The notes beneath the pieces were generated by a model. The model ran no database searches and was not told the origin of the DNA. It saw nothing but the letters and a program-made list of their open reading frames with translations. Positions 21,537-33,350 of a stretch of 64,000 bases of DNA are shown here, one piece after another; position 1 is the stretch's first letter; each line of letters starts with the position of its first letter. Source of the DNA: Ligustrum vulgare (taxonomy: Eukaryota > Streptophyta > Magnoliopsida > Lamiales > Oleaceae); NCBI GenBank assembly GCA_963555705.1, contig OY743170.1, positions 31,013,362 through 31,077,361 on the forward strand, read 5' to 3'. The position numbers and the translations under genes are program-made.

Positions 21537-21795
21537 AATGTTAGTCCCTTACAAATTGTATGAATCTTCTTTAATTATTAGCACAAGCGAACAGCGTGAA
21601 CCAAATAACTAAGTACGTTACATGAACTCATGAAAAAAATGATAGGCCAAATATGTAAATCAAATCCTATGGGAGGGAATAATTATTTCCAAACTAGGAA
21701 TTTAATAGGCAGTGGCCCACCAAATGCAAACATTGACAATGGTTGAACTACCATAAATTGGACCTTTCAATGCGGGAGGTGTTGGAACATCTAAT

Positions 21796-22600
21796 GTGAG
21801 TATCCCTAATATAAGGAAAAATGTCCAAGATGTAGGATCAAATTTTACACGTACTAATGAAGAAGTAAATCCATCTTTTAATGGTAACAATGAGCTCAGT
21901 AATAGTCCATTCGTGGCTATTGTGGGGGTTAATTCTATTAGGCCTCCAGCAGTACCTTACATACCACAACCACTATGAGTTCCTTATGACCACAATGCCA
22001 TTTTGAGGGAACAAATAATAGAAATCATACAAGATCAATTTGCCTTTGGAATTCGACTAGTAATTGGTCCAACATATAAAAAATCTTATTGAGACTAGAT
22101 AGATCGAGTATATCTTTGCCTTAGAGGATATAAAGTACCTGAATTTTCTTTATTCACTGGTCCAGGGGAGGTGTCTACTTTAGAATGCATAGGATGTTTT
22201 ACTTTAAAGTGTGGAGAAGTTATTGATTACAATAAAATGAGATTATTTCCAAATTCACTCATTGGGATTGCTTTCACATGGTTCATTAATTTACCAATAA
22301 ATTTTGTCCAAACTTGACAAAAATTGGAGCAATTGTTCTATACCCTATTTTACAAAACTGAATCAAAAGTCACTTTTGCAGATTAGCAAATTTGCATCAA
22401 TTTCCAAATGAATGGACCGAGTCTTTCTTCAAAAATTTAAAATGGCCAAGACCAAGTGTTTCGTTCCCTTGCCTAAAAAAAATTATTAAAATTGCCCAAA
22501 GTCGCTTCAGTTTTTGATTAAAAAGAAGTTCCAGAGAAATAATTTCTTGTTCTCTTTCAAATTAGCTTGAATGTTATTAGACATGAGCAATTGTAAAGAG
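21796..22600 (+). pseudogene. Gypsy gag
   Basis: The plus frame opens with an Asn/Ser-rich segment (21796-21978), then after a stop continues with DRVYLCLRGYKVPEFSLFTG, TLECIGCFTLKCGE and RLFPNSLIGIAFTWFINLP. These match plant Gypsy Gag (usual PRGYKVPEFxLFSG, TxEHIxRFTVQCGE, LRLFPxSLTGxAFTWY), the particle-forming protein. Several in-frame stops and a frameshift break it. It is followed by about 1.7 kb of decayed sequence without clear motifs before the protease. Confidence 0.75.
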
Positions 22601-24329
22601 AAGAGGAACAAAAAAAAGAACTCTAATAAAGGGACTTATTAAATAGACCCTAACTTTGACATTCATGTCATTGGCACTGGTCAAGATGAAGTTGAATCAT
22701 GTCTAGTCGAGTTGAGTTGGTCAAAGGAGACATTTATGAATGCCATGTATTGACTAAATTGGAAGTGCTAATTATGAATGAGCCACTGAAAGAAGAAAAC
22801 AAAAAGATTAGAGCATTCTTATTTAATGTAACAAAGGTCAATGTAATAATTGACTAGCTATATACATATAAACATATAAAAAATTTAATGATATGCATAA
22901 ATTGCCAAACCCTGAACAAATGAAGAGTAAAAAAAATTTGAAAATGGCGTAATGCATGGTCTCACACGATTAATAGTTACTTGGTTTTTCTTCATGTGTT
23001 GCAGGATGCTATTTGATCAGAAAGAATCACCTCTGAATAAAAAAGGAAGATGGCAGTGCACAAGAATCTGCTTCCACATCAAGTGGATGTCAATATGATT
23101 ATCCCAAATTTCAACAAAATTTTTCTTCCTAAGTTCAAGTTAGTACTGGATGATGGAGTGGAAGTATTACGTCCTAGTGCATTTGAGCATATGAAAGGAA
23201 AAACGGTGGTAGGAGTATGAGATTTATGTCCAAGTGCTAGAAGGAAGTTGTAAAACCAACAAAAATGAGAACATAAATGCAACCATTTCTTCCAATTAAT
23301 GTCTCTAATTCTCAACCAGTTCGGAGATAAACGAGGCAATACCATGAGAAGCAATATGGCTCATTTTGGAAAGCTAAGACATTCAGGCCACAACCTAACC
23401 ACCCAAATATGTGGCACTCATTCAGTCCTAAATTAGGGGCACTTTCAAATAAACTATGGTTAAATGATGAGGTAGCAGTAGGGTGTGGAACATTCTAAGG
23501 TTGCAAGTGAAATCTAAGTACCAAATCAAAATGTCCTTGAAGCCAAGGATAAAGAAAATACAGAGGAACCAATGGAAGATCCACCAACAAGAAAGTGCAT
23601 TGGGAAGTTAAAGTTTGAACACATAAGAAATGATGAAGATGAGGATGATTTTGGGTGATCAACCACCATTCAGTTCGATACCTTGTCCTTATGGCCAAGA
23701 AATCACATATTGGCCAATGAGCTTAAGAACAAATATATTAATGAAGTAACATTAGAAGAAACAGAAAAAGCATGCACATTTGGAATTTGAATGCAGCAAT
23801 TCCAATGAGAATAAAGTCATTTCGAGTATTAAGGAACGTGAGAGGCAAACAAACAAAAGAAGTGTACATGATAGAGGATGATGGGATGAATGACATAGAG
23901 GAAGAGATTGAATTAGACACAGAATGCAAAAAGAGAAGAGTATCACGTGATAAACTCCTCAAAAATTATATCAAGAAGATAATTCAGTAGTGGATTTATT
24001 GGGCGAACCATCTAGATGATTATTTGATTATTATGTCATATATGGAACACTAAAGAGAAAGAAAATGGTGCCTTGCATCAATAAGTATGGATCACTGTCA
24101 AAGATAATGCATTCAACCACATGTTGGAGAGAATCATCATATCAACAAATGAAGGTTAAACCTATAGTTTAGGGAGAGTCTCTAGACAAATCCATGCAAT
24201 TGAAAGAAGTCAAGAAGGTCCAGAGTGAGGAGGTAATGCGCGTGAATGTTTCAGAAATGGATGGATTTGAAAAAGGTAAATAGAAAGTTAAGATAGATGC
24301 AGGAAAAAAATGTCATATTCAAGAAACCT
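22601..24329 (+). pseudogene. Decayed gag-protease linker of Gypsy element
   Basis: Short plus-strand frames, rich in Glu, Lys and Asp (e.g. 23570-23660 and 23772-23990), are broken by stops. No zinc knuckle was found. Position between gag and protease is the main evidence. Confidence 0.45.
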
Positions 24330-24830
24330 TGAAATTGACCAAACATTTAAAGCCCTTATATGCAAAAGCCTCAATTAATGATATCCTTTTAGCCAAAATG
24401 TTAATTGATCATGGAGCTTCCATAAACACAATTCTTTCAAAATGATTAATAGATTCATGAAGTCTAGATGGTGATACAATTCCAACTGAAGTGGTTTTGA
24501 CCAGATTTAGTGGAGGAGCAACTTCGGCCAAATGAGTACTTACTTTGGATATAATAGTCGGAAGTACAAAAAGGATTACAATGTTATTTATAATATATGG
24601 TCCCAAAAGTGATGATTTACTGTTAGGAATGGATTGGATACATGAAAGTCAATGCATTCATTCATTGCTCCATCAATGTTTTTTTATTTTGGAACAATAA
24701 CGGTGAAGCTTATGTTGTGTAGGTAGATCAAAGACCTTTTTCAAAAAGACTAGTTCAATTGAGTTATTTATGTACGAAGGAAACTATGAACAAGTTAGGG
24801 TGGTTCAAGAAGAGAAGGAAATGCAAGTAA
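24330..24830 (+). pseudogene. Gypsy aspartic protease and start of linker
   Basis: Motif order: KASINDILLAKMLIDHGASI (24367-24425, active site D-H-G where D-S/T/N-G is usual), then DLLLGMDWIHESQCI and LLHQCFF near 24615-24680. This matches the retropepsin of plant Gypsy elements whose text is usually LLGRDWIHxxxxxPSSLHQ. A related fragment with LLGSNWIHRS and a shared VVQVD segment lies on the minus strand at 55331-56280. Stops and the changed active site make it inactive. The Copia insertion follows at 24832. Confidence 0.7.
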
Positions 24831-24831
24831 C

Positions 24832-25238
24832 TGTTAGAAATTTTGTGTTCTCATTATGTTGTCCATATAACGTATCCTGGTTTAATTAGGTAAACTGCTG
24901 AATTAATAGAAACCTGGTGTAATTAGAAGTATTTCCTATTAATACTATAACTTTGATGGACGGTTGAGATTAAAAGGCAATAGGAAATTCGGCCCCCCTC
25001 TCTCTACCTATATATACTGAACTCGAATTCCATCATTGAGGTTCAACTTATGAAATACAACTAAAGGCTTAGGTTAAGGGGGGAGAGAAGGCGAATTTCA
25101 GATCAATATTTATTCGGGATTCAATTAAAGCTTTGATAGGATCTCATAACTTTCTACATTATTGCTATGGATTCTGGTATGTCTTATGAATTACAATAAT
25201 TAATTTTATAATCAAGATCCTGAATAGAATCATATTTA
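24832..25238 (+). repeat. Extra Copia LTR, forward, lacking its last ~25 bp
   Basis: Starts TGTTAGAAATTTTGTG and has a TATA-like CTATATATACTG near 25008-25018. It is the inverted match of 25283-25700, and similarity fades after GAATAGAATCAT near 25232. No primer site or polypurine tract adjoins it. Confidence 0.85.
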
Positions 25239-25264
25239 AATCAATTCTCGGAATGACTCCCACA

Positions 25265-25700
25265 TGTAAACTATAATCTTAATACGGAACATATAGATTT
25301 AATCATGATTCTATTCAGGATCTTAACCATAAAATTAATTACTGTAAATCATAAGACATACCAGAATCCATAGCAATAACGTAGAAAGTTATGAGTCCCG
25401 TCAAAGCTTTAATTGAATCTCGAACAAATATTGATTTGAATTTTTCCTTCTCTCCCTTAACCTAAGCCTTTAGTCGTGTTTCATAAGTTGAACCGCAATG
25501 ATGGAATTTGAGTTCAGTATATATAGGTAGAGAGAGGGGTCGAATTTCCTATTGCTTTTTAATCTCAACCGTACATCAAAGTTGTAGTATTAATAGGAAA
25601 TACTTCTAATTAAACCAGGTTTTTATTAATTTAGCAGTTTACATAATTAAATTAGGATGTGTTATATGGGCCACATAATGAGAACACAAAATTTCTAACA
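25265..25700 (-). repeat. 3' LTR of Copia element
   Basis: Reads TGTAAACTATAATC at the left edge and TTTCTAACA at the right, i.e. TGTTAGAAA...TTTACA on the minus strand, 436 bp. A polypurine tract follows at 25701-25712. Confidence 0.85.
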
Positions 25701-25712
25701 GACTCCCACTTG
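25701..25712 (-). other. Polypurine tract of Copia element
   Basis: The minus strand reads CAAGTGGGAGTC immediately before the 3' LTR. Confidence 0.75.
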
Positions 25713-26084
25713 GTCCATATGACAATCCTATTTATGGTTTCATATAGGAATCATAAGGCGCGCAAAAATGTTGTATTAATATACTTAAAAGGTTTATCGT
25801 AATTAACTTAGTTAATTGAATCACAAATAAGAGTCATAGTGGTTCCATGTTAATTAAAGAACATGGTCCCTTCCATGTACTACTTATCAATAATCCACTT
25901 AACGAAGTATGTATAGCGAAGCAATCATAATGGTCCTCATAATGTCTTAATTAAAAGACTATTTCTGTTATTATTATCCATTTACATAATATATAAAAAA
26001 TGGAAATATAAAAATTCAGAATTGTCAATAATGAAATTTCAAAATAATGTCAAAATAAGGACACAGAGCAATCCACATACAAGA

Positions 26085-27480
26085 AAAGAAACTATTAGTT
26101 ACACTCAAGACCCATTGCGTCAACATGCTGCTTAAATGTCTTGGGTGGTAACCCTTTAGTTAGTGGATCTGTGTAACAATCACCTCAAGGTGATCAGTAT
26201 GGCTAAATGTGAGCATATGTTTCTTTGTGCCCTATAAGTACTTCAACACTTTCTTAACAGCTTTCTAATGATTAATCCCTAGATTGCTTTGATAAAGGCC
26301 TAACATATCGATTGCAAAGTTAATGTTTGGCCTGGTACAAACCTGTGCATACATTAAGCTTCCTATAAGAGAAGCATAAGGAAGAGTTTTCATTCGTTCA
26401 CATTCCAGTTCAGTTTGAGGACACTAGGTTAGGCTGAACTTATCCCCCTTCTAAATTGGAACAACATTAGGATAGCAAGACGCCATATTAAATCTTTTAA
26501 AAACTTTTGTGATATAGACATTCTGAGACATTCCCAAAAATCTACGTGATCTACCACAAAATATTTCTATTCCAATCACGAATGATGCCTCTCACATATC
26601 TTTCATTTCAAAGTTTTGGGAAAGAAAATCCTTAGTTTCCCATAATAAACCAAGGTTACTGCTGGCAATTAATATTTCATCAACATATAAAACCAAAAAT
26701 GCAAACTTACTCTCACTGATCTTCAGGTGTATACATTGATCAACAATGTTTTCAATAAACCCAAAAGAACTAATGGTATTGTGAAACTTAATATACCATT
26801 ATTGTGACTTCTTTAACAAACAGACCATGTTTCCTTTTCCATCTGAAATGAAGCCTTCTGGGTGTGCCATGTAGACTTCTTCTTCCAAACTCCCATTAAG
26901 AAAAGTCGTTTTCACATCCATTTGATGTAGCTCTAAATCAAAATGAGCAACTAACGCCATAATGATTCGTAATGAATCCTTTTTAGAAACTGGAGAGAAT
27001 GTTTCATTGAAATCAATGCCTTCTTCCTGATTAAACATTTTGGCTGGAAGTCTGACTTTATGTCGTTTGATATTACCATGAGAGTCACATTTGGTTTTAA
27101 AAATTCATTTTCAACCAACTTTCTTGTGTCCTTCTGGTAATTTAACCAAATCCCAAACTTTATTAGCAGCCATAGATCTCATCTCCTTAAACGTGGCATC
27201 GATTCATTTTTTAGATTCCTCACATTTAATGGCTTATGTATACGTAACCGGATCTTTTCTCATCCCTATGTTAAATTCAGATTCTTGTAAGTACAACACG
27301 CAATTATCCGAAATAGCTGATTTCTTGGGTCTTTGGGACCTCCTTAATAATACTTCTGGTGCTACATTTACATTTGGTTCAATGACGACAGTCTCATTAT
27401 GGAGTTCAGGATTATTGACATTTTGTTCTACATTGTTGATTGGATCAACAATAACATTAGGCAGAACTATGTAATTCGAA
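26085..27480 (-). pseudogene. Copia reverse transcriptase and RNase H
   Basis: On the minus strand, first comes the RT N-terminal lead (about 27380-27090): RRSQRPKKSAI, VVYLQESEFNIG, VWDLVKLPEGHKKVG. Then the palm (27038-26799): GIDFNETFSPVSKKDSLRII, HFDLELHQMDVKTTFLNG, EEEVYM. The catalytic box at 26687-26676 reads YVDE instead of YVDD. Near 26160-26085 the RNase H end DPLTKGLPPKTFKQHVDAMG is seen. This enzyme copies the element RNA to DNA. Loss of the second catalytic Asp, plus stops and frameshifts, show it is dead. Confidence 0.85.
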
Positions 27481-27482
27481 AT

Positions 27483-28733
27483 TCATGATAAGGGAATTGA
27501 TACCCGAATTTCTTGACTAATCACTTCTTTAACTTTATCACTCCCATTGACTTCGCCATTCTTAATGAATTTAGCATTACCGATTTCTACAATTCTCGTA
27601 CTATGATTAGGACAGTAAAATCTATAGCCATTTGATTTTTCTAGATATCCAATAAAATAACCACTAATGGTCTTTGGATCCAGTTTCTTTTCTTGTGGAT
27701 TACAAATGCGTGCCTCCCCTGGGCAGCCCCGTACATACAAATGTCTTAAACTTGATTGCCATCATTTCCACATTTCGAAAGGTGTCTTAGGAACAGTTTT
27801 ATTGTGAACCCGATCAAAGATATATACAGTGGTCCTAAGGGCATGCATCCACAACGATATGGGTAAATTAGCATTACTCATCGTACTCCTAACCATTTCC
27901 ATAAGTGTGCAATTGCATCTTTCAGCTACACTATTATGCCAAGGAGAACCCGGCATTGTGTATTGAGTACAAATTCCTAACTTTTCTAAGAGTTTAGCAA
28001 AAGGACCAGGACGTTGTCCAGATTCATCATATTTTCCATAATATTCACACCCCTATCAGATCTAATAATTTTCACCTTTTTACCTAATTGTCTCTCAATT
28101 TCAGTAATGTAAATTTCTACAACATTTACAGATTCAGATTTGTCATGCATAAGGTAAATATAGCAATAACGTGAAAAGTCATCAGTAAAGGTGATGAAAT
28201 ATTTTTTTCCACTAATTGATGGAGCGTCAAAAGGTCCACAAATGTCTGTATGTATTATCTCAAGCAGATCGTTACTTCTTGTGGCTTCTTTCTTGGTATG
28301 TTTGGTTAATTTACCCTTAATACAATTCACTCAAATATCAAAATCATTAAAATCAAGATTTGGAAGAATCTCATTTTTTTACTTATAAATCAATTCTTTC
28401 CCTGGATATATGACTCAGCCTTTTATACCACAAGAAAGAAAAACTTTCATTCATCATATTATGTTTCAAACCAACATTCGGATGCAATGTAACAAGAAGA
28501 TATTCAGAAAATGAAGAATCAAAATTAATTTGATATAAGTCATTAAACAAAATTCCCGAACCAATAGAATCATTATTCTTGTATAAGATAAAACAACCAC
28601 TAGCTATTTTAAAGGAGAAACCTTCTTTATCAAGTTTCAACAAGGAGATTAGATTATGAGAAACAGAAGGAACATAAAGAGTTTGCTCTAAATCTAAGAA
28701 AAAACCAAAGTCTAATACTAAACAATGTGCCAA
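27483..28733 (-). pseudogene. Copia GAG-pre-integrase and integrase
   Basis: Minus-strand pieces in order: 28733-28383 with TLYVPSVSHNLISLLKLDK and a WYKRLSHISRERI end (GAG-pre-integrase region with the H of the HHCC zinc finger). 28330-27986 has NCIKGKLTKHTKK, HTDICGPFDAPSISGKKYFI, FTDDFSRYCYIYLM and KIIRSDRG (rve core, two catalytic Asp). 27956-27762 has SPWHNSVAERCNCTLMEMVR (catalytic Glu) and LPISLWMHALRT. 27740-27483 has a PQEKKLDPKTISGYFIGY tail. It would insert the DNA copy into the genome. Frame breaks separate the pieces. Confidence 0.85.
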
Positions 28734-28889
28734 TGGCTTGAACTGGGGCTTTGATTCTATTCCCTATGTAAATGTAGTCTTCATTTGGATTTGTGGTTTG
28801 GATTTAAGGAATCCTTGCATCGAGTTTGAAACCTGAACATTTGAACTAGAATCGATCCACCAAGTATTAGAAGGTGCTTCAACAAAATT

Positions 28890-29746
28890 TGATTTGAAAC
28901 ATACAAAAGCCAAAGGCTTACTCTTCTTTTCGAATCAAGCCTTGCGTTTCAAGCAATCCTTTTGTATGTGTGCACCCTTTTTACAAAAGTGGCACTTTTC
29001 ATCCTTCTTAGATTTCTTCAGTACGGGTCAATCTAATTCATTGGATGGGCCCTACTTAATGCCCTTCCCAGTTCGCTTTTCAAATTTGGTCTTCCCATTA
29101 TTATGAAACATGTAATTTGCTTGAGTAACATGACCATCCAGCTACTTAATTTGACCCTCTTCCTGAACCAGCTTGTTGGTCAATTCATTCACATTTCACA
29201 TATCCTTAATTGTGTTATAATAAAATTGAAAAGGACCATATTGCTGAGGTAATGAGTTTAGGATAAATTGGACCATGAACGAATTAGCCACTATCATGCC
29301 CAATTTCCCTAATTTTGCAGCCAGATTAGTCATGTCAAGTACATGTTGTTGCATAATTTTGGAGCCAACAAAACGGGTTGTGATGAGTTCAGCCATAGTT
29401 TTCCAGCAATTGCTTTATTGGCAATCTTAAAGCGTTCAATTATGGTAGATAAGTATTCCTTAGCTATCTTGGTTTCTTTGATGGAAGATTTAATGTTGGA
29501 AGCACTAGTTAGGAGCATGAATTTCAAGCACAGTTTGTTAACTCTATTCCAAGTATTGAAGGCTTTAACTTCATCTTCTGTGGACGAATCATTAAGATCA
29601 ACAGGTTTGTCTACAATAAGATCCAAATCAATATCAAGAACCCCCAAACTGAACTCAACAGCTCCTTCCACTCCGAGTAGTTAGTTCCATCTAATTAAGG
29701 AATGAAGTTGATATAGGTATTAAGTTGAGCAGGATGTGGAACTGAA
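28890..29746 (-). pseudogene. Copia gag with zinc knuckle
   Basis: Begins near 29746 with a HPAQLNTYINFIP and DGTNYSEWKELLSS segment, then shifts frame into the 29671-29330 piece (WNRVNKLCLKFMLL, AKEYLSTIIERF) and the 29396-29196 piece (LTNLAAKLGKLG-like, QFILNSLPQQYGPFQ). A CX2CX4HX4C zinc knuckle, CHFCKKGAHIQKDC, lies near 28995-28955. This is UBN2-type Copia Gag. At least two frameshifts and several stops make it non-functional. Confidence 0.8.
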
Positions 29747-31223
29747 TTATAGAAACAAGCTCACTACATTTAATCTTTGAGTTATAAACACAATAATCAT
29801 ATATGACTAAGATTTATTTATAAGTGAGTGAACAAAACTAACAATCAAACAAGTATGGTATCTGTGGATATCCTACACTTGCTTAATTGTAGAAATAAAT
29901 CAACCCCATAACGTTTATTCTACTATTAATGCATGGTATACCTGTGGGTAACGCTTGATGCAAGTAAATAAACTAACAGTGATATTACTTAGTTTAACAT
30001 TCATCAACATAATATGGTGAACACCAACCAATAATATGAATGTCACACAGGACAATAATATGCATGTACTAAACTGAAACCATTGTGGTGATTATCAATT
30101 CAGTATAACATGTATATTGCAGTTCAAATGGTATGCATAACTTAGTAGAAGCATACTTCATATCATTAATATTGACAAAATGATAATATTTGCCAAAATA
30201 ATAAAATTTTTAAACCTTAAGGATTAAGTAATCATTAAGTTGGAGGGTTAAATTGCAATTTAATTAAACTTGATTGACCAAGTATGAAAGATTTTAAACT
30301 TGAAAGATTCAATTGCAATTTTTTTCCAAACTTTAGTGGCCAATGAATTATAATCTCAAACTTTAGGGACTAAATTAGAAAATTTTCAAACTTTATGGAT
30401 TGAACTAGATAATTCAGAACTTTAAAAGGTCTAACTTAATTGATTACATAACTACAGGGACTGGTTTTGTAAATTCAGAAGTCTGAAGGGCCAACTTTAA
30501 AAGATTTTATAACTTTAGGGTTTGAACATTATTTAAAACAAACTTGGAGGACCAGAGATGCAAAAATCATACTTTACGAAAATTGCAAACAAGCCCTTCA
30601 GGACTTCTAATTTCCAGATGAGGCCCCTTAACCCATAAACGACACTGCTGGAGTTTGCAACCCTAGCAGCTGCCACCAATCAAGAAATGCGGCCTACGTC
30701 CAATGCCATCGTTGCCAGTCAATCCGAAGAACGCGGCGCAGCCCCCTTGCGATTCCCATTATGATGCAGTGCTAGCCCCGGTGTTGCACCCCTACAGCGC
30801 CATCGCCGCGATGCTTGATTGCGGTGCTGCTCCTAGTGCAAGTCACCCATGCTGGCGACGGCAGAATCCCAAAACCGTCTAAAATCCAACTCAACCATCA
30901 TCAACCGGCCTTCATCCACCTCCAAACAATATTTACATACTGATTTCATCCACAAATCAGATTGAATATCCATATCCAACAACCCAAAATTAGATTTGAA
31001 AAAATCCCATTCAACCGGCCACATATTTCAAACCGAATTCAACCATACTTTAATCCAACACCCAAACCTTCCATCAGCAAAATTTGGCAAAAGTTTTGAG
31101 GCAGTAAGTCACAGGAAGTTAACATATCAATTATGAGTATTATATAACACAACTATTATAATTGAACGTGATGATTGGCCTAAATTCTTCATAGACAGAA
31201 CTAATTATTATAGTCCAAACACT
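29747..31223 (-). other. Long leader of Copia element
   Basis: About 1.5 kb of non-coding sequence between gag and the primer site. 30230-30560 carries repeated AAACTTTAGGGA-like phrases every 35-60 bp. 30640-30840 is unusually GC-rich for the window, and short open frames there show no known motif. Confidence 0.5.
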
Positions 31224-31235
31224 GCTCTAATACCA
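31224..31235 (-). other. Degenerate primer-binding site of Copia element
   Basis: Plus strand GCTCTAATACCA differs by one base from the complement of TGGTATCAGAGC, and lies 2 bp from the LTR start at 31238. Confidence 0.7.
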
Positions 31236-31237
31236 CA

Positions 31238-31422
31238 TGTAAACTATAATCTTAATATGGAACATATAGATTTAAACATGATTTTATTTAGGATCTTGGC
31301 CATAAAATTAATTACTGTAAATCATAAGACATATTAGAATCCATAGCAATAACGTAGAAAGTTATGAGATCCTGTCAAAGTTTTAATTGAATCCCGAGCA
31401 AATATATTTATCTGAAATTCAC
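31238..31422 (-). repeat. Truncated 5' LTR of Copia element
   Basis: Matches the first 184 bp or so of 25265-25700 from TGTAAACTATAATC, then stops at GAAATTCA, directly before CAAGTAAC and Gypsy sequence. The promoter-bearing U3 is missing. Confidence 0.8.
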
Positions 31423-31430
31423 CAAGTAAC

Positions 31431-32390
31431 AGCACAGAGCAATGACCCATACTCAGTAGAGACTCTCACTAAATTGTTCACTCAAATAAGGCCAAATATG
31501 GTGGCCTTTGAGGAGCCAGTAATTGGCAAAAAGATGATGAAGGAGATATGATGGAAAGTCAACCAGAAAAGAATTTAGCCAAACTTACGGTCCTTAGAGC
31601 CAAATTAATGGCTTATAGTGAAGAGTTTGAGGAAAAACAAAACGATAAAAAGCACTAACATTACTGAAGAACAAAATGATCGTGTTCGGCCTGGAACAAG
31701 ATTTACAAAGTGAAATCAACAGTGTGAGTTGCTTGGAAGAAGGAGATCCTAAAAAAAACCTGGGTGGTAATTTGATGAGGATTGTAAAACTAGGAATTGC
31801 TTGGAAGGAGATCCTACAACCACATAGACGTTTTCCCCCCAATGTATTTCCTGAAGTAAAGAAATAAATTAAGCAATTACTAAAAGCAGTTTTTATCAAA
31901 ACATCCAAATATGTTGAATAGTTGTCTAATATTGTGCTTGTGTTAAAAGAAGAATGATAAAATAAGGGTATGCATAAACTTCAGAAACTTGAATTTTACA
32001 ACACCTAAGGACGAATATTCTCTGCTAACAGTAAACTCTACTTGATTCCGTTGTTGGTCATAGGATGTAATATTTTATGGACGGGTATTTCGAGTACAAT
32101 CAACTATATGTAGCTGAAGAAGATGTGCATAAAACTTCTTTAAGATGCCCAAGTGCATTAGAGTGTTGTTAGTCGGTAGTTATGTCTTTTGGCCTAAAGA
32201 ATGCTGGGGGCACTTATCAGAGGAAAATGAACTCAATATTTCATGATTTAATTGGTGAATTTGTTGAAGCATCTGTAGACAGTATAGTAGTCAAATCACA
32301 AAAAGAAGATCATTTTTACAACCTAAAATGCCCATTTGAGCGAATGAGACAGTACAAATTGAAACTGAGCCCTTTAAAATGTGTTTAGTT
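31431..32390 (+). pseudogene. Gypsy reverse transcriptase
   Basis: Plus-strand pieces: an LRAKLMAYSEEFEEKQ linker near 31600 (also found at 55759-55944 in the related fragment), LLKAVFIKTSKYVE near 31878, DGYFEYNQLYVAEEDVHKTS near 32080-32140, and MSFGLKNAGGTYQRKMNSIF followed by FERMRQYKLKLSPLKCV (32182-32388). The family reads YVDD at the catalytic site; here positions 32272-32283 read SVDS. Stops occur throughout. It is part of the Gypsy pol that resumes after the Copia insertion. Confidence 0.8.
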
Positions 32391-32519
32391 AAAATGTTTT
32401 TAAAATGTGTTTAGCTCTGTACTTTACATGTACGAAACTAAGGACCTATCTTGGTCCTATTATTGTATAATTAGTATCTAAATAAATATAATTAAAGACA
32501 AGTTGTTTCACCCTATTTC

Positions 32520-33082
32520 ACATCAACAAATTGGTCTTTGGACTTTAATTTATCTGAATTCGAAATACAATATGTGCCAGAAAAAACCCTTAAGAATTAA
32601 GCATTGGATAATTTCTTAGATAATCATCCATGTGTTAATGTTCCTAAGGAGATTGAGATAGAAATTTACTTGTGCGAGATGAAACATTGGACATTATATT
32701 TTAATGATTCGAAGACTACTAAAGGTGCATGAGTCGGTATAGTGTAAATAGACTCATTTAGATTGAATCATCAATTTTTGTTCACTTTAAATGATCTATA
32801 CACCAACAATCGAGAAAAATATGAAGCACTCATTTTAGGCCTTAAACCATTACTAGAAATGAGAGTCAAGAGATAATGGTTACAGAGGATTCTCAATTTG
32901 TAATTAATCAATTTATTGGAAAGTTTAAATGCCAAAGTGACTCTATTATAAGCTTGTACAAAATCACCCAAGAACGATTGGAAGAATTTGATCAAGTAGA
33001 GCTTCGACACATGAATAGAATATATAATGACTTGGCAAATGCATTGGCCCAAACAGACTTAGTATATATTCCAAAGTTTTAG
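32520..33082 (+). pseudogene. Gypsy RNase H
   Basis: WTLYFNDSKTTKGA near 32690 replaces the usual W-x-L-x-x-D-G-S/A motif (Asp kept, Gly changed). NREKYEALILGLK near 32810 matches NNxAEYEALIxGL. The last frame, 32876-33082, has EDSQFVINQFIGKFKCQS and HMNRIYNDLANALAQ, the C-terminal RNase H block that removes RNA from the hybrid during copying. Three or more stops interrupt it. Confidence 0.75.
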
Positions 33083-33099
33083 ACTTAGATTCCTATGTG

Positions 33100-33322
33100 A
33101 ATACAAAATGATAATGCCTGTATTACAATGTAAGGTGAAAGGTCTCAATTGTATAGCTCGGAGAAATAGTGGATTTGAGAAAGGAAATAAAAAGTTTCCT
33201 AAAGAAACTTGATCAAAAGGGCAAGAGAAAAAGTGAGATTACGCAACCTAAATTATTTATTAATAGATGATAAATTATACAAGAAGCGTACAGATGGAGT
33301 CATGCTAAAATGTGTAAATATT
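33100..33322 (+). pseudogene. Gypsy integrase, N-terminal piece before CACTA insertion
   Basis: LYKKRTDGVMLKCV near 33275-33316 matches the LYKRSxDGxLLRC segment just before the H2C2 zinc finger. The reading is broken by the CACTA element and resumes at 43657. Confidence 0.65.
33320..33322. repeat. Target-site duplication of CACTA element (left)
   Basis: ATT, repeated at 43654-43656. CACTA transposases make 3-bp duplications. Confidence 0.8.
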
Positions 33323-33350
33323 CACTACTAAAATTGAGAGTATTAAGGGC
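33323..33350. repeat. CACTA terminal inverted repeat (left)
   Basis: Pairs with 43626-43653. The first ten bases CACTACTAAA are identical. Confidence 0.85.

Larger units (their letters stand above)
24832..31422 (-). mobile_element. Rearranged Copia element with an extra inverted LTR
   Basis: A minus-strand Copia element has its 3' LTR at 25265-25700, a degenerate gag-pol interior, a primer-like site at 31224-31235 and a 5' LTR cut short at about 31422 (184 of 436 bp). Left of the 3' LTR lies a plus-strand copy of the same LTR (24832-25238). The octamer CAAGTAAC flanks the whole composite at 24824-24831 and 31423-31430, so the composite appears to occupy one insertion site in the Gypsy element. 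Confidence 0.8.

Noticed and set aside
25265..25700. Endogenous pararetrovirus or other integrated plant virus
   Set aside because: Domain order (gag, integrase, reverse transcriptase), LTRs and target duplications show retrotransposons. No movement or coat protein motif was seen anywhere in the window.
29343..29684. 113-codon plus-strand frame as a gene
   Set aside because: It is antisense to the Copia gag frame, whose motifs are clear on the minus strand.
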